A stretch of 46,636 nt of DNA from Sulfuricurvum sp. (GTDB taxonomy: Bacteria > Campylobacterota > Campylobacteria > Campylobacterales > Sulfurimonadaceae): the NCBI GenBank assembly GCA_024637215.1, contig JAGXFM010000041.1, positions 1 to 46,636 on the forward strand, read 5' to 3'. Positions within the stretch are counted from its first letter, which is position 1; every line of letters starts with the position of its first letter. The position numbers and the translations under genes were made by a program. The notes beneath the pieces were generated by a model. The model worked only from the letters and a program-made list of their open reading frames with translations, had not been told where the DNA came from and did no database searches. This document shows, piece by piece, positions 1 through 10,287 of this stretch.

Positions 1-669
1 CCCCTTCCCTTTATCGAGAAGATTTTGAACCATATTGAGGGCAAACGAGGTTTTCCCCATTGCCGGACGGGCGGCGATGATAACCAAATCACCTTTACCG
101 AATCCCGTCGTCATTTTGTTCAACTCCGCATACCCCGTATCGACACCGACAAGGACGGAATCGCCCCGCGCTTTCATCTCTTCGATATACGCTAACGTCT
201 CATCGGCGATTGAGGGAGCATCTTTAAAATCGGTCGCTTGGGAGCTTTGGGTAATCTCATAGAGCTTTTGTTCGACCAAATCGACGACATCGCTTCCGCT
301 GAGTTCTTCTTCCAAAGTTACCCGCTTAATCTCGGTCGTGAGGGTCAAGAGATGACGTTTAATCGCTTTATCTTTGATCTCTTGGACGTACGCTTTAGTA
401 TTAGCGATCGGATTAGCGGTGAGAATTTCAACCATTACCCGCTCATCAAATTTTTGTTTTGCAGTTAACTCTTTACGGATAAATTCTTCATCAATGGGAA
501 GATCACGATGTCCTAGAGCTATCATCGCGCGGTAAATCTCCTGATGCGCCGCGAGATAAAAATCTTCCGGTGTTAAAACCGCATCAAACTCATCAAACTG
601 AGCCGGATCAAAAATAATGGAGCTGAGAACGGAACGCTCAAAAGCTAAATTGTATAATGACTCTTCCAT
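1..669 (-). CDS. dnaB: Replicative DNA helicase DnaB, N-terminal part (truncated at window edge)
   Basis: Reverse-strand reading from ATG at 669 gives MEESLYNLAFERSVLSSII... and Walker A GDLVIIAARPAMGKTSFALNM; open to the window edge. Confidence 0.93.
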   Translation of the reverse strand, partial: MEESLYNLAFERSVLSSIIFDPAQFDEFDAVLTPEDFYLAAHQEIYRAMIALGHRDLPIDEEFIRKELTAKQKFDERVMVEILTANPIANTKAYVQEIKDKAIKRHLLTLTTEIKRVTLEEELSGSDVVDLVEQKLYEITQSSQATDFKDAPSIADETLAYIEEMKARGDSVLVGVDTGYAELNKMTTGFGKGDLVIIAARPAMGKTSFALNMVQNLLDKGKG

Positions 670-1731
670 TTAGTCCTCTTCTTTTGCCATTTTTTCTACC
701 TCTTCGACGAAACGATCAACCAACTTATCTTCTTCAAGGCGTGCAACGACTTCACCGCGCACCATCACTAGCCCCGAGCCCTTACCGTACGCAATAGCAA
801 CATCGGCATGCTTCGCTTCACCGATAGCATTTACAACACACCCCATGACGGAGAGATCAAGCGGCTTTTTAATATGTTTTGTCCGCTCTTCGATCACCGC
901 TACCGCAGAGACTAAATCGGCTTCGATCCGTCCACATGTCGGACAGGAGATAATATTGGGCCCCTCTTTGGCAACACCGCTATCTTTTAAAATCGCCCGA
1001 CCGACTTTAATCTCCTCTTCAAGTTCCCCCGTAATGGAAACGCGCATCGTATCGCCGATACCCTCTAGTAGCAATGTACCCAATCCAATAGCACTTTTGA
1101 TGGTCGCATGAAAAATCGTCCCCGCCTCAGTCACACCCAAATGAAACGGATAATTGTTTTTAGGACGGAGAAGGCGATACGCTTCAACGGTGCGCTGAAC
1201 GTCACTCGCCTTAAGTGAGACTTTGATATCGGTAAATCCCAAATCTTCGAGATATTTGATATTGTACTCAGCCGATGCGACCATCCCCTCGGCACTTTGG
1301 CCGTAACGCTGTTCGAACTCTTTTTCCAAACTTCCGGCATTGACCCCGATACGAATCGGAATATTGCGTTCTTGACACGCTTTGACGATCTCACGAATCC
1401 GTGATTTTTCGCCGATATTTCCGGGATTAAATCGGATACAGTCCACCACTTCTGCCGCAATAAGGGCCAGTTTATAGTTAAAATGGATATCAGCCACAAG
1501 AGGAAGAGAAATTTGCTCTTTGATCGCTTTTAGGGCACGCGCATCTTCCTCATCCGGAACGGCGACACGGACAATATCGCATCCGGCAAAATGGAGACGA
1601 TTGATCTGCTCAACCGTAGCACTTACATCGGCAGTTCGTGAGTAGGTCATTGACTGTACCGAGATCGGGGCATCACCGCCGATAGGAACATTACCGACAA
1701 AAATCTGTTTAGTTGGGGTGCGTGTTATCAT
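670..1731 (-). CDS. ispG: 4-hydroxy-3-methylbut-2-enyl diphosphate synthase (IspG/GcpE)
   Basis: 353 aa; [35 protein letters not shown] and [13 protein letters not shown] ... [16 protein letters not shown] are typical of IspG. Confidence 0.96.
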   Translation of the reverse strand: MITRTPTKQIFVGNVPIGGDAPISVQSMTYSRTADVSATVEQINRLHFAGCDIVRVAVPDEEDARALKAIKEQISLPLVADIHFNYKLALIAAEVVDCIRFNPGNIGEKSRIREIVKACQERNIPIRIGVNAGSLEKEFEQRYGQSAEGMVASAEYNIKYLEDLGFTDIKVSLKASDVQRTVEAYRLLRPKNNYPFHLGVTEAGTIFHATIKSAIGLGTLLLEGIGDTMRVSITGELEEEIKVGRAILKDSGVAKEGPNIISCPTCGRIEADLVSAVAVIEERTKHIKKPLDLSVMGCVVNAIGEAKHADVAIAYGKGSGLVMVRGEVVARLEEDKLVDRFVEEVEKMAKEED

Positions 1732-1761
1732 GGGTAGATTGTAGCTTTTTGGATGTTAAAA

Positions 1762-3621
1762 TTACGTAAACTCAATCGGATCCATATCGATCTCGCAAAG
1801 CGGTGATTTGACATGTTTTATAGCACGGATCAAATCGGTACTTTTATCGCTTCTCAATAAAATTTGGAACCGATATTTATCAGCAATTTTTTCGATTGGG
1901 GAAGCCCCGTATCCAAGTATCTGAACCCTTTGCATCTGCTCTATCTCTCTCACCGCCTCTTCCATGACACTTTTTGCTTTTAACCCATTTTTGTGTGCAT
2001 AAAGTAACCGTGCTAACTTTTTGGTCGGAGGATACCTAGTGTGACGAATTCGCATCTCGTCGATCAAAAACTTCTCATAATCATCCAAATAGCCTCGGAA
2101 AAAAGACTCGTTAAAACTTTGTACAATCACGGTTGCATTCTGTTTCCGACCACTCCGTCCCGCAATTTGCACTAAAAGCGATAACGCCTTTTCCCGCGCA
2201 CGATAATCACTTTGAGAGAGAAGATTATCGATTCCCATAACGACAGCAAGGGTAATGTCATGATAATCATGTCCTTTGGAAAGCATCTGTGTTCCGACGA
2301 GTAGATCGATCTCATGTGCGTTAAAGGCTTCAAGTACTTTAATCAGTTTATTTTGAGTTGTGATAATATCACGGTCAAACTGCTGTACCCGCAGATTCTC
2401 ACTCAGTTTGCTAAAATGCTCTACCGCCTCCGCTGTCCCCAATCTGGCCGTACGTAACGCGCCGCTTTGACATTTCGGACATACTTTCGGCAATACTTCG
2501 GTGTAATTACAATAATGGCATTTAAGGGCACGTGAGTTTTTATGCTGAGACATCCCGACACTGCAAAAAGGGCACTCCACATGGTAGCCACACGTATCAC
2601 ATACCGTGTATTTGAAATTGGCACGCGTCGGAATGAAAACAATGCCTTGATGCTCTTTATTAAAATTATCCATTACCGCACTGTCAATACTTGGCGTTAA
2701 CGCTTCAAGAGAGGGCTCAAATACAAAAGTCCGTTCGGATTTAAAATACCCCCCGCGAAGTCGAAAAAACGGATATTTTGCATAACTGCTCAAACTCGGG
2801 GTCGCACTCCCTAATACAACAGGAATTTTAAGTAAATTGCCGATATAGACTGCCATATCCCGTGCATTGTAACGCGGGCGAGAAGAAGATTTATAACTCT
2901 CATCATGCTCTTCATCCACAACAATCAGCCCTAAATTCTGAATCGGTAAAAACAATGCTGAACGGGGTCCTACTATGATATGTGCCGAGCCGTTATGAAT
3001 CTTTTCTAATGTCACCTTTTTTTGCTTCGGTGTCATTTTTGAATGCCACAATACAACCATATCACCGAAATGATTTTTAAACCGTGTCTCCATTTGTGGA
3101 GTAAGAGAAATTTCAGGAAGCAGTAACAGTGCCCTCTTCCCTTCACTTAGGACTTCATCCATTCGTCGCATATAGATTTCGCTTTTCCCGGCCCCCGTAT
3201 CCCCAAATAAAAGTGATATGTTATGAGAGCGGATAAATTCAAGCGCTTGGGATTGAAATTTTGAAAGGGTAATATTGACGGGATTGTATGAGGAGACACA
3301 TGGGGCTTGTTCTATTTCCGGATCATGAAAAGGTACAAAGAGATTCAGTGCTTCCCCCAGTGAACACCCATAATATTCCGACATAAATTGGGCAAATTGC
3401 ATTTGTGTTTGGGAATAAAAACTATCAGAAATTCTCAAGATACTCTGCGTCAGGAAATCAGGCTTTTCACTTTCTTCTATTATAACCCCCTCCATGGAAC
3501 GATTGGAGAGGGCTATTTCTACTTCGGTACCGATAATAACGGGATTTTCGCAATGATAGGTAAGGGGTTCAAGAGGAGAACTGAAAAGAGCTACGCGGTA
3601 AAAATACACAAAATCTCCCAC
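1762..3621 (-). CDS. priA: Primosomal replication protein N' (PriA helicase)
   Basis: Walker A LLFGDTGAGKSEIYMR, DEEH box, paired zinc-binding cysteines CDTCGYHVECPFC...CHYC...CPKC. Confidence 0.94.
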   Translation of the reverse strand: MGDFVYFYRVALFSSPLEPLTYHCENPVIIGTEVEIALSNRSMEGVIIEESEKPDFLTQSILRISDSFYSQTQMQFAQFMSEYYGCSLGEALNLFVPFHDPEIEQAPCVSSYNPVNITLSKFQSQALEFIRSHNISLLFGDTGAGKSEIYMRRMDEVLSEGKRALLLLPEISLTPQMETRFKNHFGDMVVLWHSKMTPKQKKVTLEKIHNGSAHIIVGPRSALFLPIQNLGLIVVDEEHDESYKSSSRPRYNARDMAVYIGNLLKIPVVLGSATPSLSSYAKYPFFRLRGGYFKSERTFVFEPSLEALTPSIDSAVMDNFNKEHQGIVFIPTRANFKYTVCDTCGYHVECPFCSVGMSQHKNSRALKCHYCNYTEVLPKVCPKCQSGALRTARLGTAEAVEHFSKLSENLRVQQFDRDIITTQNKLIKVLEAFNAHEIDLLVGTQMLSKGHDYHDITLAVVMGIDNLLSQSDYRAREKALSLLVQIAGRSGRKQNATVIVQSFNESFFRGYLDDYEKFLIDEMRIRHTRYPPTKKLARLLYAHKNGLKAKSVMEEAVREIEQMQRVQILGYGASPIEKIADKYRFQILLRSDKSTDLIRAIKHVKSPLCEIDMDPIEFT

Positions 3622-3649
3622 CTACTTCTAATGTGGAGATTATAGCAGA

Positions 3650-4126
3650 TTAGTCAATCAAATCTTGACAAAATAGGCCTGCATTGCCTGCGGCGGCTCT
3701 ATCACAGGTGAACCTGCCGCTTGCTTGGGTATAGGTAAAGGTCACAGGTTGCCCCATAATCTGATAAGTATAGATAGCAGCCCCTGTTTTCATCCAATGC
3801 CCATTAGCGTTTGCCGATATAATCCCATATTGCAATAAGGTACCGCCATTCGTGCTATTGGCATCATTATCATCAAAAAGCACTTCCCCGACGGTATTTT
3901 GCGCACCGTCATCCAACTGATTGATAAACGTACCGCTCCCTTGCAGTAATCGTCCCTGCCGTTCACTTACAATCGCTGCGCGAATGGCAGATACATCACT
4001 GCGCCCTTTTGCGATCTGCGCATCATCCCGCGTTGCCGCTAAACGGGGAATTGCTATTGCCGCTAAAATTCCCAGTACAACAATGACAAAGATTAACTCT
4101 ATCATTGTAAAAGCGTTCCGTTTCAT
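3650..4126 (-). CDS. Type II secretion/type IV pilus-like pseudopilin (prepilin)
   Basis: Start trimmed to MKRNAFTMIELIFVIVVLGILAAIAIPRLAATRDDA (class III prepilin signal); C-terminal Cys pair. Confidence 0.88.
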   Translation of the reverse strand: MKRNAFTMIELIFVIVVLGILAAIAIPRLAATRDDAQIAKGRSDVSAIRAAIVSERQGRLLQGSGTFINQLDDGAQNTVGEVLFDDNDANSTNGGTLLQYGIISANANGHWMKTGAAIYTYQIMGQPVTFTYTQASGRFTCDRAAAGNAGLFCQDLID

Positions 4127-4204
4127 TGATAAATCCCTAACTCTATTACACTGAGTTCTACGATTGACACACAATCGGCAAAAATCAATGCAATTCAAAA
4201 GTAA

Positions 4205-4226
4205 TATATCACCCGAAGGTGATATA
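4205..4226 (-). terminator. Hairpin with C(UUCG)G loop on the minus strand, downstream of the 4234-4698 pseudopilin
   Basis: Perfect 9-bp stem TATATCACC/GGTGATATA around a 4-nt loop (TTCG on minus), followed on minus by TTACTTTT. Confidence 0.7.
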
Positions 4227-4233
4227 AACTAAC

Positions 4234-4698
4234 TTATTGAACTATTCCTGTTCCACCAAAGGTATGTGCTCTTACTAGATTTGCAATTCTTGTAGCAACA
4301 TTAGTACAAACAGCCCCTGTATTTCCTGATGCAACCGTCAAAGTATCATATGCGCCACCCACAACGGATTGACTTGCTGTAAATGTAGCACATGTATTTG
4401 TCCCATCTGTTAACAAAATAGGAGTTGTGATAACAGTAGCTGCAGCCGTTGGCGTCCCCGCTGCAGTTTCTGAAGGAGCATTTGTAATTTGTGCCCATGT
4501 TGTTGTAGCATTATAGTCAGCTCTAGCCGTAAAGCCAGCGCCGTAATCACTCACAATTGTTGCAGCATTAGTAGCCATCGTTGCGATGGTTGCATCATCA
4601 CGTGTAGCAGAAAGACGAGGAATAGCAACCGCTGCTAAAATACCTAAAATAACGATCACGAAAATCAATTCGATCATAGTAAAACCTGAACGTTTCAT
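4234..4698 (-). CDS. Pseudopilin (type II/IV prepilin-like)
   Basis: MKRSGFTMIELIFVIVILGILAAVAIPRLSATRDDA; AGGAG SD-like site upstream of the start. Confidence 0.88.
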   Translation of the reverse strand: MKRSGFTMIELIFVIVILGILAAVAIPRLSATRDDATIATMATNAATIVSDYGAGFTARADYNATTTWAQITNAPSETAAGTPTAAATVITTPILLTDGTNTCATFTASQSVVGGAYDTLTVASGNTGAVCTNVATRIANLVRAHTFGGTGIVQ

Positions 4699-4867
4699 AG
4701 TTTACTCCTTGGAAATTTAAAATAGTGATTACCCTTGTAACCCTACTCTCATTATGGAACGGTTTGTCTTATAGTTTTATTAAATTTAACAATAAAATAC
4801 AAAACCATGTTGATACGGGTATTTAACAGAGAATATGGCATAATTTTTACAAAATCAAGGAGATACA

Positions 4868-5260
4868 ATGAAAATCGCTGTACCCGTTATGGATGAAAAT
4901 CTTAAAATGGCCGGAAATGCCGGCCATACCCCTTACTTCGCCGTATTTAACCTCACGGGGGGTATGTTTAAAAGTTTTACGTTAGAAGGGCTTCGTGCCA
5001 ATCCTAAAGTTGAAGGAGAAACTCCTCACGATCACGATGAACACCATACTTGCGATCATGATGAAGGAGATGTAGAACATATCAAAGCACACGATACGAT
5101 GGCGGATACAATCGAAGACTGCGATTATCTTGTGGTTAAAATGGCGTGTAAAAATACAGCCAAAAGTATGAGTAATGTCGGGGTAAAGCTTCAAAAATAC
5201 AATGGAACCGAAGCATTGGCACCTAAAATATTAACGGAATTGGCGGCTCAATTTAAATAA
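4868..5260 (+). CDS. Dinitrogenase iron-molybdenum cofactor biosynthesis (NifX/NifB C-terminal-like) domain protein with His-rich insert
   Basis: MKIAVPVMDENLKMAGNAGHTPYFAVFNLTGG... fold signature; insert HDHDEHHTCDHDEGDVEH. Confidence 0.8.
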   Translation: MKIAVPVMDENLKMAGNAGHTPYFAVFNLTGGMFKSFTLEGLRANPKVEGETPHDHDEHHTCDHDEGDVEHIKAHDTMADTIEDCDYLVVKMACKNTAKSMSNVGVKLQKYNGTEALAPKILTELAAQFK

Positions 5261-5296
5261 TCCTCCACTTTAATTCTCGTTTATAAATTGAAGGCG

Positions 5297-5302
5297 TATA
5301 AT
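5297..5302 (+). promoter_or_regulatory. Putative -10 element upstream of pckA
   Basis: Exact TATAAT about 80 nt upstream of the pckA ATG. Confidence 0.5.
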
Positions 5303-5314
5303 TCGCACCATAAA

Positions 5315-5330
5315 TAAAGCATATGCTTTA
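5315..5330. repeat. Perfect 16-bp palindrome in pckA leader
   Basis: TAAAGCATATGCTTTA equals its own reverse complement. Confidence 0.85.
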
Positions 5331-5338
5331 AATCTTCG

Positions 5339-5357
5339 TCGTTGTACAGTACAACGA
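5339..5357. repeat. 19-bp palindrome in pckA leader
   Basis: TCGTTGTAC-A-GTACAACGA, 9-bp arms with a 1-nt centre. Confidence 0.85.
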
Positions 5358-5383
5358 TGAGCCCTAAAAGGTAAAATAAGACC

Positions 5384-6967
5384 ATGATTTCCGCAGAGAT
5401 TGAGACGTTAGGCATAAAAAACAGTGGAAAGATTTTCCATAACCTCAGCTTTGATCAGCTGATCCAACATGAACTTGATAACGGTGAATGTCGCCTTGCA
5501 AGCAGCGGTGCAACCATGGTCGATACGGGAATTTTTACCGGTCGAAGCCCAAAAGATAAATATTTTGTAAACCAAGATCCTTCCAATCAATACATTGCAT
5601 GGGGTGATGTCAATAAAAAAATTGATAAAGCAATTTTTGATGAGCTCCTCATTGTTGCCCGTGAACAGCTCTCTAACAAAGACCTCTACATTACTGATGT
5701 ATTTTGCGGATCAAGTCCTACAAGTAAACGCTCAGTCCGTTTTGTCTCTGAAATTGCATGGCAATCCCATTTTGTTAAAAACATGTTTATCCGCCCGAAT
5801 GAAGCGGAACTTGAAACTTTCAAACCTTCTTTTACCGTACTCAATGCATGTAAAGCGGTCAATGAAAAATGGGCAAATCATGGACTAAACTCTGAGGTTT
5901 TCGTCCTCTTTAGTGTTGAAGAGAATCTCTGCATTATCGGCGGTACATGGTATGGCGGAGAGATGAAAAAAGGGATTTTCTCTATGATGAATTATTGGCT
6001 TCCTCTAGAGGGGAAACTCCCTATGCACTGTTCTGCCAATGTTGGAGCCGCAGGTGATACCTGCCTATTTTTCGGTCTTAGCGGTACCGGAAAAACAACC
6101 CTTTCAACCGACCCTTTACGTGCGCTTATCGGTGATGATGAACATGGTTGGGATGAACAAGGGGTCTTTAACTTCGAGGGCGGATGTTACGCGAAAGTGA
6201 TCAATCTTGATCCCTCAAGCGAACCTGAGATTCATAATGCCATCCGCCGCAATGCACTACTTGAAAATGTCGTTTACGATGAAGACGGTATCGTCGATTA
6301 TACCGACGGCTCTAAAACGGAAAATACACGTGTCTCTTATCCTATAGAACATATTGAGAACCATCAGCCATCACTTATGGCGGCCCATCCTAAAAATATA
6401 ATTTTTCTCTCAGCCGATGCTTTTGGAGTTCTCCCTCCGGTAAGTCGTCTTACAAAAGAGCAAGCGATGTATTACTTCCTCAGTGGCTATACCGCAAAAG
6501 TTGCAGGAACGGAGCGAGGAATCACGGAGCCGGTCGCAACCTTTAGCTCATGTTTCGGTGAGGCATTTCTTCCGCTTCATCCAACTGTGTATGCGAAACT
6601 TCTCGGTGAAAAAATCGATGAGCACGGTGTAAATGTTTATCTAGTCAATACGGGATGGACGGGTGGCGGATACGGTGTCGGAAAACGTATGAGCATTAAA
6701 GATACCCGCGCATGTATCAATGCTATTTTAGATGGAAGTATCAACAAAAGTGAGTTTGACATTACCAATACGTTTGGTTTCCACATCCCTAAAACACTCG
6801 GTTCTATCGATCCTGTTATCCTCAATCCTCGTAATGCGTGGCAGGATCGTGACGCGTATCTCGTTCAACGCGATAACTTGGCGGCCCTATTCATCAAAAA
6901 CTTCCAAAAGTATACTCATGGGCAAAGTGAATTTGACTACTCTGCTGCAGGACCAAAACTTCCATAA
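5384..6967 (+). CDS. pckA: Phosphoenolpyruvate carboxykinase (ATP)
   Basis: 527 aa; [55 protein letters not shown]. Confidence 0.97.
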   Translation: MISAEIETLGIKNSGKIFHNLSFDQLIQHELDNGECRLASSGATMVDTGIFTGRSPKDKYFVNQDPSNQYIAWGDVNKKIDKAIFDELLIVAREQLSNKDLYITDVFCGSSPTSKRSVRFVSEIAWQSHFVKNMFIRPNEAELETFKPSFTVLNACKAVNEKWANHGLNSEVFVLFSVEENLCIIGGTWYGGEMKKGIFSMMNYWLPLEGKLPMHCSANVGAAGDTCLFFGLSGTGKTTLSTDPLRALIGDDEHGWDEQGVFNFEGGCYAKVINLDPSSEPEIHNAIRRNALLENVVYDEDGIVDYTDGSKTENTRVSYPIEHIENHQPSLMAAHPKNIIFLSADAFGVLPPVSRLTKEQAMYYFLSGYTAKVAGTERGITEPVATFSSCFGEAFLPLHPTVYAKLLGEKIDEHGVNVYLVNTGWTGGGYGVGKRMSIKDTRACINAILDGSINKSEFDITNTFGFHIPKTLGSIDPVILNPRNAWQDRDAYLVQRDNLAALFIKNFQKYTHGQSEFDYSAAGPKLP

Positions 6968-6976
6968 CTTCTTCAT

Positions 6977-7080
6977 ACTTTTCTGTTTAGTCAGAAAAGT
7001 ACCAAAAGATCATACCGCGATCCAAGAACGCTCGTTCCTCTCGGCACTACTGCCAACGGAGCGGCTCTAGGTATTGGATC
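6977..7080. repeat. Putative dispersed intergenic repeat containing a hairpin (6977-7000)
   Basis: ACTTTTCTG-TTTAGT-CAGAAAAGT inverted repeat followed by ACCAAAAGATC..., with a second inverted pair GATCCAA (7019-7025)/TTGGATC (7074-7080). Confidence 0.5.
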
Positions 7081-7135
7081 ACGGAGATATATAAAAACAA
7101 TCAGAAAATTATTTATGAAAAAAGAAAGAAAAGAT

Positions 7136-7157
7136 GTGCAGGGTTTTCACCCTACAC
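7136..7157 (-). terminator. Rho-independent terminator of glnA
   Basis: Minus strand GTGTAGGGT-GAAA-ACCCTGCAC stem followed by ATCTTTTCTTTCTTTTTT. Confidence 0.8.
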
Positions 7158-7163
7158 AGAAGA

Positions 7164-8594
7164 TTAACAAGAATAAGTAGATTTGAATTCGAATGCAGTC
7201 GGACGAGCTTCGTCAGGCCATACTTGTGTTTCAAATTTGTAGTTTTGGTAAGTATCCAAGAACTCTGGAGTCATAACCGGTTGTAAGAACTCATTATCAC
7301 GGATCAATGATTCCAATGCACCGCGTAATGTGTGTGGCATTTGTGGAATCCCTTTTTCACGGATTTCATTCAAAGAGAGTTCAAACAAATCTTCATCCAT
7401 CGGTCCGACCGGTACCATTTTATTTTTGATACCATCTAAACCTGCAAGCAACATTGCGGTAAACGCAAGGTATGGGCATGAAGTAGAATCCGGGAAACGC
7501 ATTTCGATACGTGTCGCTTTTTCACCCGCACCGTATGGAACACGGCAAGAAGCAGAACGGTTTTGGCTAGAATAAGTCAAAATCGAAGGAGCTTCAAATC
7601 CAGGGATAAGACGTTTGTATGAGTTAGTTGATGGGTTTGTAAATGCTGCAACCGCGCGAGCATGTGCGAAAATACCACCTACATAGTGAAGTGCTGTTTC
7701 AGACAAGTTGCTGTAGCCACCCTCTTTGTAGAATGTATTTTTGCCATCTTTCCAAATTGATTGGTGAACGTGCATACCGTTACCGTTATCTCCGTAAAGT
7801 GGTTTAGGCATAAATGTAACTGTTTTACCGTTAAGGTGCGCAACCATTTTAATAACGTATTTAAGTTTTTGAACATTGTCCGCTGCTTCTACAAGGGTTC
7901 CGAAAACGATACCGATTTCGCCTTGACCTTGTGCAACTTCGTGGTGACCGAGAACTACTTCAAGACCAACTTGCTCCAATGCCAGCATCATCTCAGCACG
8001 AAGATCAACCATAGTATCGATTGGTGCTACCGGGAAGTATCCACCTTTTGTACGTGGGCGATGACCGGTATTGAACCCGTCTTTGAACTCTTTTGCATCA
8101 TTCCATGCACCCTCTTCCGTATCTACTTCATAATATGAGCAGTTTACTTCGTCGCGAATTTTAACATCGTCGAATACAAAGAATTCATTTTCAGGTCCAA
8201 AATAAGCAACATCACCTACACCGGCATTTGCAAGGTGCTCAAGCGCTTTTTTAGCGATTGCGCGTGGACATTTTTCGTATGCTTGTCCTTTGTAGATATC
8301 ATAAACATCACAGAAAACGATAATGGTCGGATCAGCAGTAAACGGGTCCATAAACGCAGATTCAGCATCCGGTTTCAACAACATATCAGAGCGGTTAATC
8401 GGCTGCCAAGCATCGATTGAAGAACCATCAAACGGAAGTCCTCCTTCAAAATGACCTGCATTTACCGCACTCATACGGTAACTAACGTGGTGCCATGTCC
8501 CTTTCATATCGGTGAAACGGAAATCTACGAACTGAACGTCGTTCTCTTTACAAAAACTGAAAAACTCGTTGACACTGTTTACGAATTTACCCAT
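7164..8594 (-). CDS. glnA: Glutamine synthetase type I
   Basis: Start trimmed to [21 protein letters not shown] with AGGAG upstream; [36 protein letters not shown]. Confidence 0.96.
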   Translation of the reverse strand: MGKFVNSVNEFFSFCKENDVQFVDFRFTDMKGTWHHVSYRMSAVNAGHFEGGLPFDGSSIDAWQPINRSDMLLKPDAESAFMDPFTADPTIIVFCDVYDIYKGQAYEKCPRAIAKKALEHLANAGVGDVAYFGPENEFFVFDDVKIRDEVNCSYYEVDTEEGAWNDAKEFKDGFNTGHRPRTKGGYFPVAPIDTMVDLRAEMMLALEQVGLEVVLGHHEVAQGQGEIGIVFGTLVEAADNVQKLKYVIKMVAHLNGKTVTFMPKPLYGDNGNGMHVHQSIWKDGKNTFYKEGGYSNLSETALHYVGGIFAHARAVAAFTNPSTNSYKRLIPGFEAPSILTYSSQNRSASCRVPYGAGEKATRIEMRFPDSTSCPYLAFTAMLLAGLDGIKNKMVPVGPMDEDLFELSLNEIREKGIPQMPHTLRGALESLIRDNEFLQPVMTPEFLDTYQNYKFETQVWPDEARPTAFEFKSTYSC

Positions 8595-8625
8595 GCAAAA
8601 CTCCTGAAAATAATAAAGTGTAGGC

Positions 8626-8631
8626 AGTATA
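8626..8631 (-). promoter_or_regulatory. Putative -10 element of glnA
   Basis: Minus-strand TATACT about 30 nt upstream of the glnA ATG. Confidence 0.35.
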
Positions 8632-8666
8632 GCAAAAGTTGACAAAAAAGAAGGGTTTTGAGATGA

Positions 8667-9446
8667 TTAAAATTTAATCATTTCCCGATCTCTAGCACGG
8701 TAGAGGGCACATTTATCATAACCGACGGATCGTGCCATAGCCTCTATTTCATCACCGAACAAACCAATTTGATCGCTCCGATGCGCATCCGAACCAAACG
8801 TAATCGGTATCTCCAACTCAGCAATAGTTTCTAGTAGAATAGGGGACGGGTATGGCTCTGCAATAGGCTTTCGGTATCCTGCCATATTGATCTCAATGGT
8901 CATATTTGCTTTTTTAATCGCCTTTAGCGCCTCTTGAGCCAAAAGTCGAATATCTTTAGTCGGTAAGAATTTAAACACTTTTAGCAGATCAAGATGTCCG
9001 ATAATGTCAAACTTTCCACTCTTAGCCATCGCTTCGACCAAAGTAAAATAGCGCCGATAAATCTCATCAATGTCTAAACCCTCATACCGACCGATAAATT
9101 CTGGATTATCAAATCCCCAATCATCGATAAAATGAACGCTCCCGATCAAATAATCGCAAGGTCGGTTCAAAACTGTATCATCCATATAACCGGGGAGATA
9201 ATCGACTTCATACCCTAGTAAAACAGTGATTTGATTCGCGTACTTCTCTCTCGCTTCTTTTACCCACAATTCATACAAATCCATTTGTTCAAAACTCATT
9301 CTGTATTTCGGGTCGTAGTGCATCGGAGCATGATCGGAAAAACCAAAATACTCAATTTTACACGCAATAGCAGCTTCTACATACTCCGCTACCGTTCCCG
9401 TGGCATGGTTGCATAACACCGTATGGTTATGAAGATCGACTTTCAT
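8667..9446 (-). CDS. PHP-domain histidinol-phosphatase (HisJ/HisK family)
   Basis: MKVDLHNHTVLCNHATGTVAEYVEAAIACKIEYFGFSDHAPM; late GSDAHRSDQIG motif. Confidence 0.87.
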   Translation of the reverse strand: MKVDLHNHTVLCNHATGTVAEYVEAAIACKIEYFGFSDHAPMHYDPKYRMSFEQMDLYELWVKEAREKYANQITVLLGYEVDYLPGYMDDTVLNRPCDYLIGSVHFIDDWGFDNPEFIGRYEGLDIDEIYRRYFTLVEAMAKSGKFDIIGHLDLLKVFKFLPTKDIRLLAQEALKAIKKANMTIEINMAGYRKPIAEPYPSPILLETIAELEIPITFGSDAHRSDQIGLFGDEIEAMARSVGYDKCALYRARDREMIKF

Positions 9447-9521
9447 GAATACACCCTAAGTAAAAATAATGGTTTTAATGTTATTATAGTGCAATTTTAA
9501 ATCGTTTGGGGATAAGAGATC

Positions 9522-10235
9522 ATGACGCAAGAAGAGTTAGATGCGCTAATGAATGGTGATATAGATTTAGACGTAGGATACGTTGAAGAGCCGGCAGAAG
9601 GAGCTGAAGCTTCTGTATCTTCAGAAGAGACACCGAATGATCAACCTTATAATGAAACCGACCCTGATAAATATCGTGTTTCCGCTATGCATAGCTGGCC
9701 GCCACCGCCACCTACCGATGATAACAAAATGGTTCATCAGCTCGATGACGTCACCAAAGAGAGTGAAGAAAAAGCAACTGAAATCTTTGATCTTATCGAA
9801 GGGATCAGCAACGACTTAGGTCAAGGGGAAAAAGATGTCAAAGCACTTAAAGTTCTTATCAAAAACAATATCAGCCTTTTTACCACTTTAACTGAAAAAT
9901 TTCCTCATATAGAGACGTTTAAGACTCAATTAGAAGAAAATGAGAAAGCACTCGAACATTTGGAAGGTGTCCTTGAAATGCTTCAAAACGGTGGAGATAC
10001 CATTATGAATATAATGGATATTATGCAATACCAAGATATACACCGTCAAAAAATTGAACGTGTAATCAATGTTATGCGTGCCCTCTCAACCTACATGAAT
10101 CATCTCTTCGCCGGAAAAATCGATGATAGCAAACGGGTCAGTTCTGCGGTCCATTTACCGGGTGACAGTACCACCGAAGATGTCGTAAGCAGTGATGACA
10201 TCGAAGCATTACTTGCTTCTTTTGGGCAAAAATAA
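9522..10235 (+). CDS. CheZ-like chemotaxis phosphatase (HP0170/CheZ-HP type)
   Basis: MTQEELDALMNGDIDL N-terminus, coiled-coil core with IMQYQDIHRQKIERVINVM resembling the CheZ catalytic FQDLTGQ region, C-terminus SSDDIEALLASFGQK. Confidence 0.75.
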   Translation: MTQEELDALMNGDIDLDVGYVEEPAEGAEASVSSEETPNDQPYNETDPDKYRVSAMHSWPPPPPTDDNKMVHQLDDVTKESEEKATEIFDLIEGISNDLGQGEKDVKALKVLIKNNISLFTTLTEKFPHIETFKTQLEENEKALEHLEGVLEMLQNGGDTIMNIMDIMQYQDIHRQKIERVINVMRALSTYMNHLFAGKIDDSKRVSSAVHLPGDSTTEDVVSSDDIEALLASFGQK

Positions 10236-10287
10236 ATAAACAAAACGGTACAATCAGCTTAGTATTTTTGACCACAAGAGAGTCATA

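Noticed and set aside
845-1499. ORFs 845-1111 (+) and 1131-1499 (-) within ispG
   Set aside because: Shadow frames of a clear ispG coding region; no recognisable protein features.
6732-7070. ORF of 112 aa overlapping the pckA 3' end and the downstream repeat
   Set aside because: Alternate frame of pckA running into a repeat; not a gene.
7330-8642. Several + strand ORFs opposite glnA (7330, 7761, 8235, 8451)
   Set aside because: Antisense frames of a strongly conserved gene.
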